Notes: generated by a model not told the origin, from the sequence alone. DNA of 64,000 nucleotides from Chloroflexi bacterium AL-N1 (GCA_013122435.1 WYDT01000006.1:310001-374000), one strand, 5' to 3'. Numbered from the stretch's first letter, positions 36,201-44,630 are shown. Numbers and translations: made by a program.

Positions 36201-36756
36201 TATTACTCTCCTGCCACCTGATCAAATACCCAGCATTCATGCTGCATTCGATTTTGATATGACAGGTACTTTACCTCTCACCGTCGATTTTCAAGATCAA
36301 TCATACTGGGAAAACACCAGCATTATTCGATGGGCCTGGGATTTTGATGGTGATGGAACGATTGATTCCCATGAGCCATCACCTACATACGTATATACTG
36401 AACCAGGGCATTACATTATCAGTCTTACAGTATCTGATGGGGTCTTGGAAGATACTGCTACTGATTATATCTACATAGACCCACCATTATTTGATGCAGA
36501 TTTTGACAGCAATATTACCGGAGGCTATGCACCATTGACGGTCTCTTTTTATGACGAATCATACACAGATGGTACCTCTGTCAGATACTGGGCCTGGGAT
36601 TTCGATGATGATGGATCAATTGACTCTACTGAACAACATCCAACCTATACTTATACTGAAAGTGGTTCGTACACGGTCATTCTTACCATTAGTGATGGCA
36701 ATTACACAGACTCCGAAGAAAAAACTGATTATATGTTTGTTGTGGGCAGGGAGTAG
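33238..36756 (+). CDS. Large secreted protein: unknown N-terminal region, two CBM6-like modules, two PKD domains
   Basis: 1172 residues from ATG 33238 (GGGAGG five bases before; an ATG four codons earlier overlaps that site). Signal peptide (LTILLLFIIVSIDVSS). Residues 40-640 are unknown, probably beta-propeller-like, with paired Cys. Two carbohydrate-binding-like modules start near 667 (INLENYRCGGPGIAFQEL ... GEWVEYNVFV) and 837 (MEMENFACGAAGRAFNEL ... GEFVTYNLRV). Two PKD domains start near 996 and 1081, each with WAWDFDGDGTIDS-like core and PTYxYxExGxYxxxLTxSDG. No catalytic residues recognised. The gene is AT-rich and differs in codon use from its neighbours. Probably a surface or secreted polysaccharide-binding protein. 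Confidence 0.85.
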   Translation: MKRQHYQLTILLLFIIVSIDVSSDRAVTVSAQSGDHYTTPDNQTIPDVEGAFHQFAYTNNDRKADRHVADLNGFLNDAYRLPTSGTYNKEHLQGIQRINERFLIISGAKKGLTNTENRNKNIAPLFIVEEQVPFDYKVIKGLYPASPTGHNPAHPDNDTFWHAGGMSLAGHYLAVPLESDDASKIVFYDVSSIDDLSEDPTRSVPAKVGEILREPVNDRSNKAGIALLTQLPNRHYLLGVWSDFDDLPARLDLYLSMVPDQLRFYADPVRICSKKNKDDDSRCTNPDASQINLTTRIGYIIPPTTFSKYQSMTFIWNEAGKLYLLATYYSDPAYLEGDDHAELYQVMDGDDKTPEFANGLINFTLSENPIQEHHLSCEGDYCNFAAGTGIYIHNGEMSLYAVPHHLRDNGAKDYLAFSEFRPAVSRATNCQVETVTYPLSTSTATIPHFNPTDGSTCQELDTIAIVVMASYRATTSHSDQRLEEVSFAGQSMQQGCRANNREYATEIWYTSANRYFGDITANWAIHGTPQSVADVVFTAIAVENIAMDTTDGLPLLSDLQCNDGWGERPEVEIEIADGHHRVLGVATTYTDRLNGDNRTNTLTYQYGPTLEVINTRTYNTLAHAVSLTEAVPNELTLQWDGLTSWPWSAAAIVLESSECVYGPYAFPGTINLENYRCGGPGIAFQELSPDSGTTYIDRIDKIGERGPDIIDNSSGLMLEAKEGEWVEYNVFVEQPGQYDIVIGVYPVSSWTTFHLELNDEDGINYTSTEPIDIPPTATWSQIRVSNIYLESGSQRLRLVNDAGTIRFDRLYTYLSDSQICNYTNLTPLREEVPFVGEPGRMEMENFACGAAGRAFNELSDITGYGSGIYRPDVGTWGPDISRNLSHAGYHLTSTRNGEFVTYNLRVNQSGTYQLKTYLSSAVTDSQFSISIIDQTTSISAYTSGPLTAPNTGSSDNWIFYSLPETITLPVGVYTLRLDILASGAHFDFITLLPPDQIPSIHAAFDFDMTGTLPLTVDFQDQSYWENTSIIRWAWDFDGDGTIDSHEPSPTYVYTEPGHYIISLTVSDGVLEDTATDYIYIDPPLFDADFDSNITGGYAPLTVSFYDESYTDGTSVRYWAWDFDDDGSIDSTEQHPTYTYTESGSYTVILTISDGNYTDSEEKTDYMFVVGRE

Positions 36757-36854
36757 TGTATATACGAACAAGAATCGTTTCACAGATAACCCTGTTACGG
36801 TGTGGGAAAATATAACACTGTACAAAGCACACCATGTATTCCATCAGTATAACC

Positions 36855-36904
36855 TGAGTCATCTCTGTCTACTCACAATGTGTATGGGTAACAGAGATGA
36901 CTCA
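36855..36904. terminator. 14-bp inverted repeat between convergent genes
   Basis: TGAGTCATCTCTGT and ACAGAGATGACTCA, perfect, with a 22-base loop. The minus-strand arm lies inside the last codons of the broken gene at 36873-37511. Likely a terminator for both directions. Confidence 0.6.
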
Positions 36905-37511
36905 CACTCAAATGGAGGATTGGTTCATAGCCTGCAACCAAGGCACATCGCATTGTGGGTGGAGTCAACACCTCAACGATTTGTTCATCAGACACCGGGA
37001 TAGCACACTCATAGCCTGCATGGGACCAGCGCAGAAGGAAGCCCCTGTGTTTAAGCCAGACCTGGTGAGGTACATCTGGCAATACGACCATACTCCCATC
37101 GGGCAGATTGCCAAGCGTATCATTCCAAGACACATGTCCACGAATACGAGCCACCCGTTCCCTGTGTAACATGGCATCAAGCTGTGTTGCACGGATGCGA
37201 ATCTGAGGGGAAACTGCGGTACGGAATGCTTCGAAGGCCGCCCGTTGACAGAGTGCACATGGTCGATGTCCTGCGGCTAATGCCACCGCTTCATCCAGAC
37301 AGAACAGTTCGGTGTAGTGGCGGGGCTGCATTAGCATACGTCGTCGATCTCTGTAGTGCAACGCGCAACTGATCCAGGCACGGTGCCGCCAACCCTGCGA
37401 AACAAGCTCACGCTGATCGTTGTGGAGGCAGCCACGGTTCCCCATCAACAGACCACGCGACGGGGCAGCTTCGATGGTTGAGGAGGGAGTTACACGGTTT
37501 TATAAGGGCAT
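36873..37511 (-). pseudogene. Conserved hypothetical gene broken by a stop at codon 4
   Basis: An ATG at 37511-37509 with GAAGGAAAT before it starts MPL, then TAA (37502-37500), then NRVTPSSTIEAAPSRG and LLMGNRGCLHND without interruption to 36873. From memory of this widespread unnamed family, proteins start M..xYNRVTPFGEI...P.RGxxMGNRG, so a Tyr codon has become TAA by one base change. The rest (LFCLDEAVALAAGHRPCALCQRAAFEAFR, with CxxC) is intact and ends VLTPPTM...LVAGYEP as in relatives. Translation could restart at TTG 37448 or ATG 37445, giving about 190 residues. Either a recent pseudogene, a gene that tolerates N-terminal loss, or a sequence error. Function unknown. Confidence 0.65.
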
Positions 37512-37641
37512 ATTTCCTTCTTCCTGTACATTTTCAAGGATATAGCAACTAAATTATCCAAATAACCCTATGAAACCTAAATAATTCCTCAAACGTCTAT
37601 ACCTACCAGACATGTCAATTGAATAAGTGTAGGGAGAAGAT

Positions 37642-38529
37642 ATGGACGCAACTACCCTTCAACCAACGGTGCGTGTACGTTGGTTATTCGTATGGATGGC
37701 TTGCAGTGCTGTAGTATTCATCATCATAAGCCTACTACTACCCAACATACTCTCCGATAACATACGACTGATTAGCTTTGCAGCGCTTACAAACGCCACT
37801 GCACTGGCTTGGATACTATGGTGGTGCAGACGAACTGGTATTACGCTACGTCAAATTATTGGGGGACCACCCCAGAAGCGAAAGCACTGGGAATTAACAG
37901 GGTTATTCATACGACTAATATGGCTCGATCTCAGTATACTATTGTTGCTATACACGCTTGCAGTTTTTCTTTTCCCCACAAGTATTACTGCAATCGATAA
38001 CCTGCCCTCAACTGGACAAACTGAACAAAACATATACGTAATCATTTTCAATAATTTTATACTTAGTGCTTTCATTGGCCCTATTGTCGAAGAATGTGTT
38101 TTTCGGGGAATCTTACTACGTCGGTGGACATATCGGTGGAATATATATGTGGGTATTCTGCTTTCATCAATTATATTTGGTTTGTTCCATCTTAATGTTC
38201 TGGGCTCTTTTATCTTTGGTGTCGTTTTGTGCCTTGTGTACATTCAAACTCAAACATTGTGGATACCAATTGCTATACACATCCTCAATAATCTTAGTCT
38301 CAGTGTTATGTCAATCCTTCCTAGTAGTTCGCATAGTGCTGACAATCCATTACCCTTTACAAACCTATGGGAAGGGCTATTTATCAGTCTTATTGTTGTT
38401 AGTCCCTTTGCTGATTATTCTTGGATATATGTATTGGATGCGTGTGAAACATCACAAGTGGAAACTACCACCATTGACCACGCGCCGGATCAGCTTCAAT
38501 CGTTGAGTAGGAAGTTACGTGGTTTTTAA
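37642..38529 (+). CDS. CPBP-family intramembrane metalloprotease
   Basis: 295 residues, about eight membrane helices. Catalytic motifs of the CAAX/Abi (CPBP) family: EECVFRGILLRRW (EExxxR, about residue 149), FGLFHLN (FxxxH), and a third conserved Asn/His region near IAIHILNN. Relatives process peptides or act in self-immunity to bacteriocins; this one has no bacteriocin neighbour. GGGAGAAG precedes the ATG. The gene is AT-rich. Confidence 0.93.
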   Translation: MDATTLQPTVRVRWLFVWMACSAVVFIIISLLLPNILSDNIRLISFAALTNATALAWILWWCRRTGITLRQIIGGPPQKRKHWELTGLFIRLIWLDLSILLLLYTLAVFLFPTSITAIDNLPSTGQTEQNIYVIIFNNFILSAFIGPIVEECVFRGILLRRWTYRWNIYVGILLSSIIFGLFHLNVLGSFIFGVVLCLVYIQTQTLWIPIAIHILNNLSLSVMSILPSSSHSADNPLPFTNLWEGLFISLIVVSPFADYSWIYVLDACETSQVETTTIDHAPDQLQSLSRKLRGF

Positions 38530-38595
38530 GGACATACTGCCTCCTCAACTATGCTACAAACATCAACGCTCATATAATACCAAAGAAATAGCAAA

Positions 38596-38620
38596 TCACC
38601 AGCGTTTGCAAAGCTGGTGA
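38596..38620. terminator. Hairpin between convergent CPBP and RidA genes
   Basis: TCACCAGC / GCTGGTGA, 8 bp, 9-base loop. Modest T content on either side, so weak terminator or RNA-end structure. Confidence 0.5.
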
Positions 38621-38744
38621 CCTACTATCAAGACATTAACGTATCATATATGGGATATTAGTCATGTGTGCTACTTAATCAGGGCTGTTATGTGTTTTCT
38701 GTCTCTCTAAAAGATGAATGTGCCATTTGAGCAATACAGCCCAT

Positions 38745-39143
38745 CTAACTCACACGAGCAGTAGCCTCTACCTCAACAAGAGTCTCTGGTGATGCCAGCG
38801 ACGCCACCCCAATAGCCGTGATTGCTGGACGAGACTCACCTAAAAAGTCAGGAAAAACCGCTGACGCTGTACGCATGTGTTCACCAACCTCACCACGAAT
38901 GTAGACACGTACATGTAGCAGTTGATCGACCGATGAACCAGCCGCCTCCAGAGCAATACGCAGGTTCTTGAGTGCATTTTGCAACTGGCCTTCAACAGAT
39001 GATGTGGAAACTTCAAGTTGATGGTTCCAATCGACCTGACCAGATACAAAAACAAGGCCGGATGTTGTATCAACGACAGCCTGCGACATACCAAATGCAG
39101 AGCTATCATACAATGCTTCAGGATTGATGTGTTGTTTAGTCAT
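38745..39143 (-). CDS. RidA (YjgF/YER057c/UK114) family protein
   Basis: 132 residues. Family core: GLVFVSGQVDWN, LQNALKNLRIALEAAGSSVDQLLHVRVYI, PDFLGESRPAITAIGVASLASPETLVEVEATA. True RidA deaminates enamine/imine intermediates with a conserved Arg in 'RVYxxD'-type context and a C-terminal 'CRVP..A.VEIE' region. Here the late Arg is in ESRPAIT, in keeping with RidA-like (Rid2/4-7) subgroups, so deaminase activity is not certain. AGGAAA precedes the ATG. Lies 104 bases after the GlxA-type regulator on the same strand. Confidence 0.9.
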   Translation of the reverse strand: MTKQHINPEALYDSSAFGMSQAVVDTTSGLVFVSGQVDWNHQLEVSTSSVEGQLQNALKNLRIALEAAGSSVDQLLHVRVYIRGEVGEHMRTASAVFPDFLGESRPAITAIGVASLASPETLVEVEATARVS

Positions 39144-39247
39144 GATTGTTTTCCTTTTCTATAAACTCATTTTTGGCGCAGAGTCAGTTTCACTGCGCCA
39201 TACACGACGCAACGTATGTTGCTGTTCATACAGGTCTCAGGAGTACG

Positions 39248-40252
39248 CTAATGTCTTAGCCGTTGGACAGATGGAGGTGAACCGTGGGTACGACCCCACA
39301 AACGACGGAAATGACGGACATCTTCAAAACCACACTTCAGCGCGACGTCTTCAATGGTCAGTTCTGGGTTTTGCAATAGATTCGCGGCTAACTCAAGCCG
39401 TAACTGCTGATGATACTGCACAGGTGTCAGCCCGGTGGCTTCCTTGAAGGCTCGCGAAAAGCTCCGTACACTCATCTGTGCCACCTGCGCCAGTTGCTCC
39501 AACGACACCGGCTGGTCCAGATGGCCAATCAAAAGATCTTGTGCGCGATGAACACCAGGATGCAGATGGGTTCGATACTGTAAGTAGATGCTCGTTTGCG
39601 ACTGTGAGCCATTTCGGCGCATGTAGATCACGAGATAATGAGCAATTTTTGCCGCCAGCAGTGCACCATAGTCCTGCTCGATAAGTGAAAGCGCCATGTC
39701 AATACCAGATGCAACTCCAGCCGTCGTGGTGATGCGCTGGTCGTGCACATACAACACATTATCAAGAACATGGGCCCGTGGAAAGTATGCCTGTAACCCG
39801 TCGGTTATAACCCAATGTGTGGTACAACGCCGTCCATCAAGCAAACCAGCAGTACCTAACAAAAAGGCACCGGTACAGATCGAAGCAATGGTTGCGCCTG
39901 ACTGATACGCTGCGGCAATCCAGTGCGTAACAGCCGGATCAAAGGAGATCGCATCTAAGTTCGCCATTGGAACATCAAACCCTGGCACAATGACAAGATC
40001 GTTCGGTCCAACCGATGGTAGTGGTGCCAGGTCCGCAAATACCAACCCCTGTGCACTCGTTACAATCGACTGACTTGAACTATACGTTAAGGTGTAACGT
40101 GCCCCATGCTCCTTTGCCGCGTGAAAAACCTGTACAGGTCCAGTCAGATCAAGTGCCGCGACATGCGGCAGCAGCACAAACACGACCTGGCGCTCAGGAG
40201 CATGACGTATCTCAGACATTTGAGAGGGCATAGACAGTTCATACGGTTGCAT
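39248..40252 (-). CDS. GlxA-type AraC-family transcriptional regulator (DJ-1/PfpI + HTH)
   Basis: 334 residues. N-terminal DJ-1/PfpI-like domain (about 20-200: VVFVLLPHVAALDLTGPVQVF, ASICTGAFLLGTAGLLDGRRCTTHW, nucleophile-type Cys in SICTGAF), then an AraC double HTH (about 230-330: SLEQLAQVAQMSVRSFSRAFKEATGLTPVQYHQQLRLELAANLL, IEDVALKCGFEDVRHFRRLWGRTHGSPP). AGGAAG precedes the ATG. Such regulators usually control amine or amino-acid catabolism. The adjacent RidA gene, which would handle reactive imines, fits that theme. Confidence 0.95.
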   Translation of the reverse strand: MQPYELSMPSQMSEIRHAPERQVVFVLLPHVAALDLTGPVQVFHAAKEHGARYTLTYSSSQSIVTSAQGLVFADLAPLPSVGPNDLVIVPGFDVPMANLDAISFDPAVTHWIAAAYQSGATIASICTGAFLLGTAGLLDGRRCTTHWVITDGLQAYFPRAHVLDNVLYVHDQRITTTAGVASGIDMALSLIEQDYGALLAAKIAHYLVIYMRRNGSQSQTSIYLQYRTHLHPGVHRAQDLLIGHLDQPVSLEQLAQVAQMSVRSFSRAFKEATGLTPVQYHQQLRLELAANLLQNPELTIEDVALKCGFEDVRHFRRLWGRTHGSPPSVQRLRH

Positions 40253-40489
40253 ATCATCTTCCTTACCTGTAATGAGTACATCATAGTCATAAATGTATTG
40301 CGCGAGAATGGCGGATATAACGAATCACCGGACGGATTACGCCAAAAAACTTCATTTTGCACACATATACTAGTTTATACAAAGTATATCTTGTCCACTC
40401 ATACAATGCACTGCATTGAACCCTATTTCTCTGGTATACTGAGCATGCAGGTTGCCACATAACGATATCAAAGAGGAGCGTATTCTCGA

Positions 40490-40600
40490 ATGGAAAGACT
40501 AGAATTGTACCGCGCCATTATTCGGGACATGATCCAGAAATACGCTGCCTATCGACCTGCACGTGGCGAAATCCAGATCGAAGTGGCAGATCAGATATAA
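40490..40600 (+). pseudogene. XisI remnant (N-terminal third only)
   Basis: 36 codons: MERLELYRAIIRDMI then QKYAAYRPARGEIQIEVADQ, then stop. This is the start of XisI proteins (typically about 112 residues, with 'M..L..YR.II..LL..YA...P..GEIE.Q.IFD'). The remaining two thirds are gone and the PPOX gene starts 11 bases later. AGAGGAG lies 11 bases before the ATG. No xisH partner upstream. So a fossil of a xisHI-type locus, possibly fused by deletion to the PPOX gene's ribosome site. Confidence 0.68.
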
Positions 40601-40610
40601 GGAGTAAACC

Positions 40611-41180
40611 ATGGCCAAAGTGTTTGACTCGATCACACCCGAACTACACGGCTTTATCGAGGCCCAACAGATGTTTTTTGTGGCTACAGCGCCCCTCGAC
40701 AGCAACGGTCATGTTAACCTCTCACCCAAGGGCCTCGCGACCTTTCGCATCCTCTCGCCCAACTGGGTCGCCTATCTGGACCTGACCGGCAGCGGCAACG
40801 AGACATCGGCACACCTCGTTGAAAATGGCCGCATCACCTTTATGTTCTGTGCCTTCGACGGGACGCCACGCATTCTGCGTCTGTATGGTAAAGGATACAC
40901 TGTACTCCCTGAGCACAGTGAATGGAGCCAACTATACGCCGAGTTTGACGATCTCCCTGGTGCACGCCAGATTATCGTGAGTAACATCACCCGCGTGCAA
41001 ACATCGTGTGGTTTTGCGGTCCCGCAATACGAATATATCGCGCAACGCGATACCTTAATCAAATTTGCTCAAAACAAGCAACCAGACGGATTAGTAGCCT
41101 ATCGCAAAGAGAAAAACGTCATTAGCATCGATGGCTTATCAACACCCATCAGCATGCACTATGAGCCTTCGGAAGAGTAA
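40611..41180 (+). CDS. Pyridoxamine 5'-phosphate oxidase-like flavoprotein
   Basis: 189 residues, split-barrel FMN-binding fold. FFVATAPLDSNGHVNLSPKG, WVAYLDLTGSGNETSAHLVENGRITFMFCAF and PRILRLYGKGYTV are typical of the general stress / PPOX-like branch rather than true PdxH. Likely reduces or oxidises a small metabolite; substrate unknown. GGAG before the ATG, and the stop is directly followed by the next ATG, so it is coupled to the DHOD-like gene. Confidence 0.92.
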   Translation: MAKVFDSITPELHGFIEAQQMFFVATAPLDSNGHVNLSPKGLATFRILSPNWVAYLDLTGSGNETSAHLVENGRITFMFCAFDGTPRILRLYGKGYTVLPEHSEWSQLYAEFDDLPGARQIIVSNITRVQTSCGFAVPQYEYIAQRDTLIKFAQNKQPDGLVAYRKEKNVISIDGLSTPISMHYEPSEE

Positions 41181-42014
41181 ATGGATCTGGCACCCCATAA
41201 CCCATACGGCCTCGCAATCAAACATCCAGTGCTTACAGCTGCCGGATGTTTTGGCTATGGCGTCGAATACGCTCACACCGTCGCTCTGGCGCAGATTGGT
41301 GCTATTGTGACGCGCTCTACCTCGCTCCGGCCCATACGAACAAGCCAGCGCCCACGGATCATCGAGACGCCTGCAGGCATCCTCAGCGTGGGGCAATGGC
41401 CCAATCCCGGGCTGAACTATGTGCTCAATCATTACGCACCCACATGGGCCACCTGGTCGACGCCGGTCATACTGAGCATCGTAGGCGACTCACCTGATGA
41501 TTATGCGACCATTGCCCGTGCCCTTGAAGGGGTCGAAGGCATCGCAGCACTCGAACTCAACGTTGCGACTGTCGCTGCGCGTGCGAAAAGCGTTACGAAA
41601 GCTGTACGTGCAGCAACACAACTGCCACTACTCATCAAATTACCGCTGCTCGATGAGACGACATTTGATCAGTATGTGGAGGAAATAATTGATGCTGGAG
41701 CTGATGTACTGACCTTGCTGAGCCCGCCACATGGGTTGCACATTGATCCTCACAGCGGTGAACAGATAGAGGGGTGGCTTTCTGGGCCAACGATTCGATC
41801 GGTTACCCTTCGTGCCGTAGCGCGCACTGCCCCACGTGTATCGATACCGATTGTTGGGTGTGGCGGCGTGATGTCGGCTGAGGATGCTCAACAGTTTTTT
41901 GCCGCTGGCGCCAAGGTAGTCCAGGTTGGCACCGCCCTCCTCACAGACGCTTTTGCTGTCACCCGTATCACCCACGATCTTGCAATGTTGGAAGAATCAA
42001 ACAGGGCAGAATAA
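41181..42014 (+). CDS. Class-1 dihydroorotate dehydrogenase-like protein, catalytic loop missing
   Basis: 277 residues, (beta/alpha)8 FMN barrel. NPYGLAIKHPVLTAAGCFGYGVEY, QRPRIIETPAGILSVGQWPNPGLNYV and GWLSGPTIRSVTLRAV...PIVGCGGVMSAEDAQQFFAAGAKVVQVGTALL follow PyrD closely. But the catalytic loop (NxSCPN...G) reads ELNVATVAARAKS: the conserved Cys/Ser base and the adjacent Pro-Asn are absent. It may use another substrate or be inactive. It starts immediately after the PPOX gene. No other pyrimidine gene nearby. Confidence 0.85.
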   Translation: MDLAPHNPYGLAIKHPVLTAAGCFGYGVEYAHTVALAQIGAIVTRSTSLRPIRTSQRPRIIETPAGILSVGQWPNPGLNYVLNHYAPTWATWSTPVILSIVGDSPDDYATIARALEGVEGIAALELNVATVAARAKSVTKAVRAATQLPLLIKLPLLDETTFDQYVEEIIDAGADVLTLLSPPHGLHIDPHSGEQIEGWLSGPTIRSVTLRAVARTAPRVSIPIVGCGGVMSAEDAQQFFAAGAKVVQVGTALLTDAFAVTRITHDLAMLEESNRAE

Positions 42015-42030
42015 CAACATTCTACCCTGT
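42001..42030. terminator. Bidirectional hairpin between DHOD-like gene and pnp
   Basis: ACAGGG-C-AGAAT pairs with ATTCT-A-CCCTGT, one mismatch, 6-base loop. It overlaps the stop codon of the DHOD-like gene. Confidence 0.6.
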
Positions 42031-42056
42031 GCTGGTGTTCTATGTCTACGAAAAAA

Positions 42057-44324
42057 TTAGCGCCGTCGTGGTCGCGAACGATCATCGCGGTCACGTGAAC
42101 GCAGACCACTGCTATCACGAGGGCCACCACGGCCACCATTTCCGCCGTTACGACCATTACCATCGCGAGGGCCACGGCCACCGCCACCACTCGAACGTCG
42201 CTCTTCAGGTGACTCACCTGTCAGAACTGCTCGCCGTGACAGGCTCACCTTGCCAGTCCCTGACTCAACATCGATCACCATCACATTAATCTCTTCACCC
42301 ATACGGACAACATCTTCGACATTCTCGACCCGCTGAGTATCAAGTTCAGAAACATGTACCATACCATCACGGCCTGGCACAAGATTAACAAAAGCACCGA
42401 ATGGCATAATCCGAACCACTTTACCCAGGAATACATCGCCAATCTTAATCTCACGAGTTAAGGATTCAATGATCTCGACTGCTTTCTGAGCCGATTCACC
42501 ATCTGCGGTTGCCACAAACACACGACCATCATCCTCAACATCGATAGATGCACCTGTCTGCTCGATGATGCTACGAATGGTTTTGCCACCAGGGCCGATC
42601 AACGCACCGATCTTGTCGGGGTCAATACGCAACGTGATAATACGTGGGGCATAGGGTGATAGTTCCTCGCTCGCTTCACTGATCACTTCGTTCATTTTGT
42701 CAAGAATAAACATACGACCTTCGCGCGCCTGTTGGAAGGCTACCCGCATAATATCGTAAGTAATCCCAGTGGTCTTGATATCCATTTGCAGGCCGGTCAC
42801 ACCTTCACTAGTGCCAGCAACTTTGAAATCCATATCGCCCAAAGCGTCTTCAACACCTTGAATATCAGTCAGAACTTTCCATTGATTCTCACCACCAGTG
42901 ATTAACCCCATCGCGACACCGGCGACTGGTCGCGTGATCGGCACACCGGCTTGCATCAGAGAAAGACTTGAAGCACAGACAGAGGCCATTGATGATGAGC
43001 CATTCGAGGAGAGTACTTCCGATACCAAACGCATGGTATAGGGAAATTCGTCAGTATCAGGTAGCACAGCGACCAATGATCGTTCGGCCAATGCACCGTG
43101 ACCAATGTCACGACGTTTGGGGCCTCGTAGCGCGCGTGCCTCACCCGTGCTGAACGGAGGGAAATTGTAATGATGAATATAGCTCTTGCTGGTTTCGACA
43201 CCCAGATCATCAAGACGTTGACCTTCACCGGGCGAGCCTAGCGTCGTAACTGTCAACACCTGTGTTTGACCACGTGTGAAGAGGCCACTGCCATGAACGC
43301 GTGGAACCAGACCTACCTCGACTGAGATAGACCGCACATCCTTTAAGCCACGTCCATCGACCCGGATATCACGTTCAAGAATGGCTGAACGTACCTCTTC
43401 CTTCAAGATGGCTTCAAACACCTTATCAACGATTGCCAGACGCTCAGGCACTTCTTCCTCTGGTTCATCAGCTGTGAAATGGGCTAACACATCAGCTTTG
43501 AGTGCCAGAGTCTCTTCGTCGCGCACAACCTTATCAGCATGATTGATTGCTTCTTTGAGACGGCCTCCCATATAGGACTGAACCGCTTCTTCCAGTGAAG
43601 TATCAACGGCTGGCGGCACAAACTCGCGCTTGGGCTTCCCGGCGAGCGCCACCAGTTGTTCCTGCAAATCACACAGTTGCTTACAGATGGTGTGCCCCTC
43701 AATCACGGCCTTTAACATCTCGTCATCAGGTAACTCGTGTGCGCCAGCTTCCACCATCAGCACCGCATCTTTGGTACCAGCAACCACCAGATCAAGTCGA
43801 CTGTCTGCCATATCTGCCATAAACGGATTGACTACCAGTTTGTCATCGAGATATCCGACATTTACTGCGCCAACCGGACCAGCAAATGGTATATCCGAGA
43901 TAGAAAGCGCCGCCGAAGCGCCAACAATGGCAAGCGGGCCCGGATCATTGACCAGATCGATGGATAAGGTTGTAACAATAACCTGTACCTCATTACGATA
44001 CCCCTTGGGGAAGAGTGGGCGCAACGGTCGATCAGTCAAGCGTGAAGTCAGAATAGCCGTTTCGGTTGGTTTCCCCTCACGTTTGAAGAAACTACCAGGG
44101 ATTTTACCCGCTGCATACATTTTTTCTTCATAGTCAACGGTAAGTGGAAAAAAATCAATCCCCTCGCGCGCATCTTTGGCGCCAACCACCGTTGCCAGCA
44201 ACACGGTATCGCCATAGCGAACAGTAACCGCACCATCGGCCTGTTCCGCAAAACGGCCCGTTTCAATCGTCAGTGTGCGACCAGCTATTTCCGCACTTAC
44301 TACATGAACCTGTCTTTCCGACAT
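42057..44324 (-). CDS. pnp: Polynucleotide phosphorylase
   Basis: 755 residues, 3'-5' phosphorolytic exoribonuclease, a trimer of the RNA degradosome. Two RNase PH domains (about 12-220 and 320-545), helical linker, KH domain (IGALIGPGGKTIRSI), S1 domain (GKVVRIMPFGAFVNLVPGRDGMVHVS), then a Gly/Arg-rich tail (GGGGRGPRDGNGRNGG...) able to bind RNA. Active-site segments FPPFSTGEA, RRDIGHGALAER and DTDEFPYTMRLVSEVLSSNGSSS are intact. AAGGAG before the ATG. Downstream of rpsO, the usual bacterial pair, probably autoregulated through the leader. Confidence 0.98.
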   Translation of the reverse strand: MSERQVHVVSAEIAGRTLTIETGRFAEQADGAVTVRYGDTVLLATVVGAKDAREGIDFFPLTVDYEEKMYAAGKIPGSFFKREGKPTETAILTSRLTDRPLRPLFPKGYRNEVQVIVTTLSIDLVNDPGPLAIVGASAALSISDIPFAGPVGAVNVGYLDDKLVVNPFMADMADSRLDLVVAGTKDAVLMVEAGAHELPDDEMLKAVIEGHTICKQLCDLQEQLVALAGKPKREFVPPAVDTSLEEAVQSYMGGRLKEAINHADKVVRDEETLALKADVLAHFTADEPEEEVPERLAIVDKVFEAILKEEVRSAILERDIRVDGRGLKDVRSISVEVGLVPRVHGSGLFTRGQTQVLTVTTLGSPGEGQRLDDLGVETSKSYIHHYNFPPFSTGEARALRGPKRRDIGHGALAERSLVAVLPDTDEFPYTMRLVSEVLSSNGSSSMASVCASSLSLMQAGVPITRPVAGVAMGLITGGENQWKVLTDIQGVEDALGDMDFKVAGTSEGVTGLQMDIKTTGITYDIMRVAFQQAREGRMFILDKMNEVISEASEELSPYAPRIITLRIDPDKIGALIGPGGKTIRSIIEQTGASIDVEDDGRVFVATADGESAQKAVEIIESLTREIKIGDVFLGKVVRIMPFGAFVNLVPGRDGMVHVSELDTQRVENVEDVVRMGEEINVMVIDVESGTGKVSLSRRAVLTGESPEERRSSGGGGRGPRDGNGRNGGNGGRGGPRDSSGLRSRDRDDRSRPRRR

Positions 44325-44630
44325 AATAGCTCCTTAGCACAGGTTGCGCGTAACCTGGCTGAGGCGTTAGGTACTGGAGGCTGCCGTCTACCACGATAAA
44401 CTTGCCTTACATACGGGGCGCCTTCACATGATCAACGACAATCTCCAATCCCTAACAGCCTCTCAACAATAGGTAATAGTTTTGTTTTACTCGCAAAGAT
44501 AAACCCAGGAGACGCACCCCCTGGGTTCAAAAAATGTGGACGATAGACTTTGCGTCAGGACAGACACACAGCATATTTCGATATACATTGGCTGGCTGTA
44601 GCTGTCTCATCTCAACGCCCATACTGCTGA
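44325..44630 (-). other. rpsO-pnp spacer
   Basis: 306 bases between rpsO and pnp, both on minus. It holds the hairpin at 44502-44527 and no gene. In other bacteria this spacer holds the pnp promoter and RNase III/PNPase control site; here I cannot identify one by eye. Confidence 0.5.
44502..44527 (-). terminator. rpsO terminator/attenuator
   Basis: AACCCAGG / CCTGGGTT, 8-bp stem, 10-base loop, followed on minus by TATCTTT. Some read-through into pnp would be expected, as in the rpsO-pnp arrangement elsewhere. Confidence 0.6.

Noticed and set aside
39124..39447. Plus-strand frame across the RidA-GlxA spacer
   Set aside because: It crosses two well-supported minus-strand genes and lacks a start context.
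40490..40600. Idea that the XisI fragment is a regulatory leader peptide for the PPOX gene
   Set aside because: The similarity to the XisI N-terminus and the position of the truncation explain it better; no stalling or attenuator structure follows.
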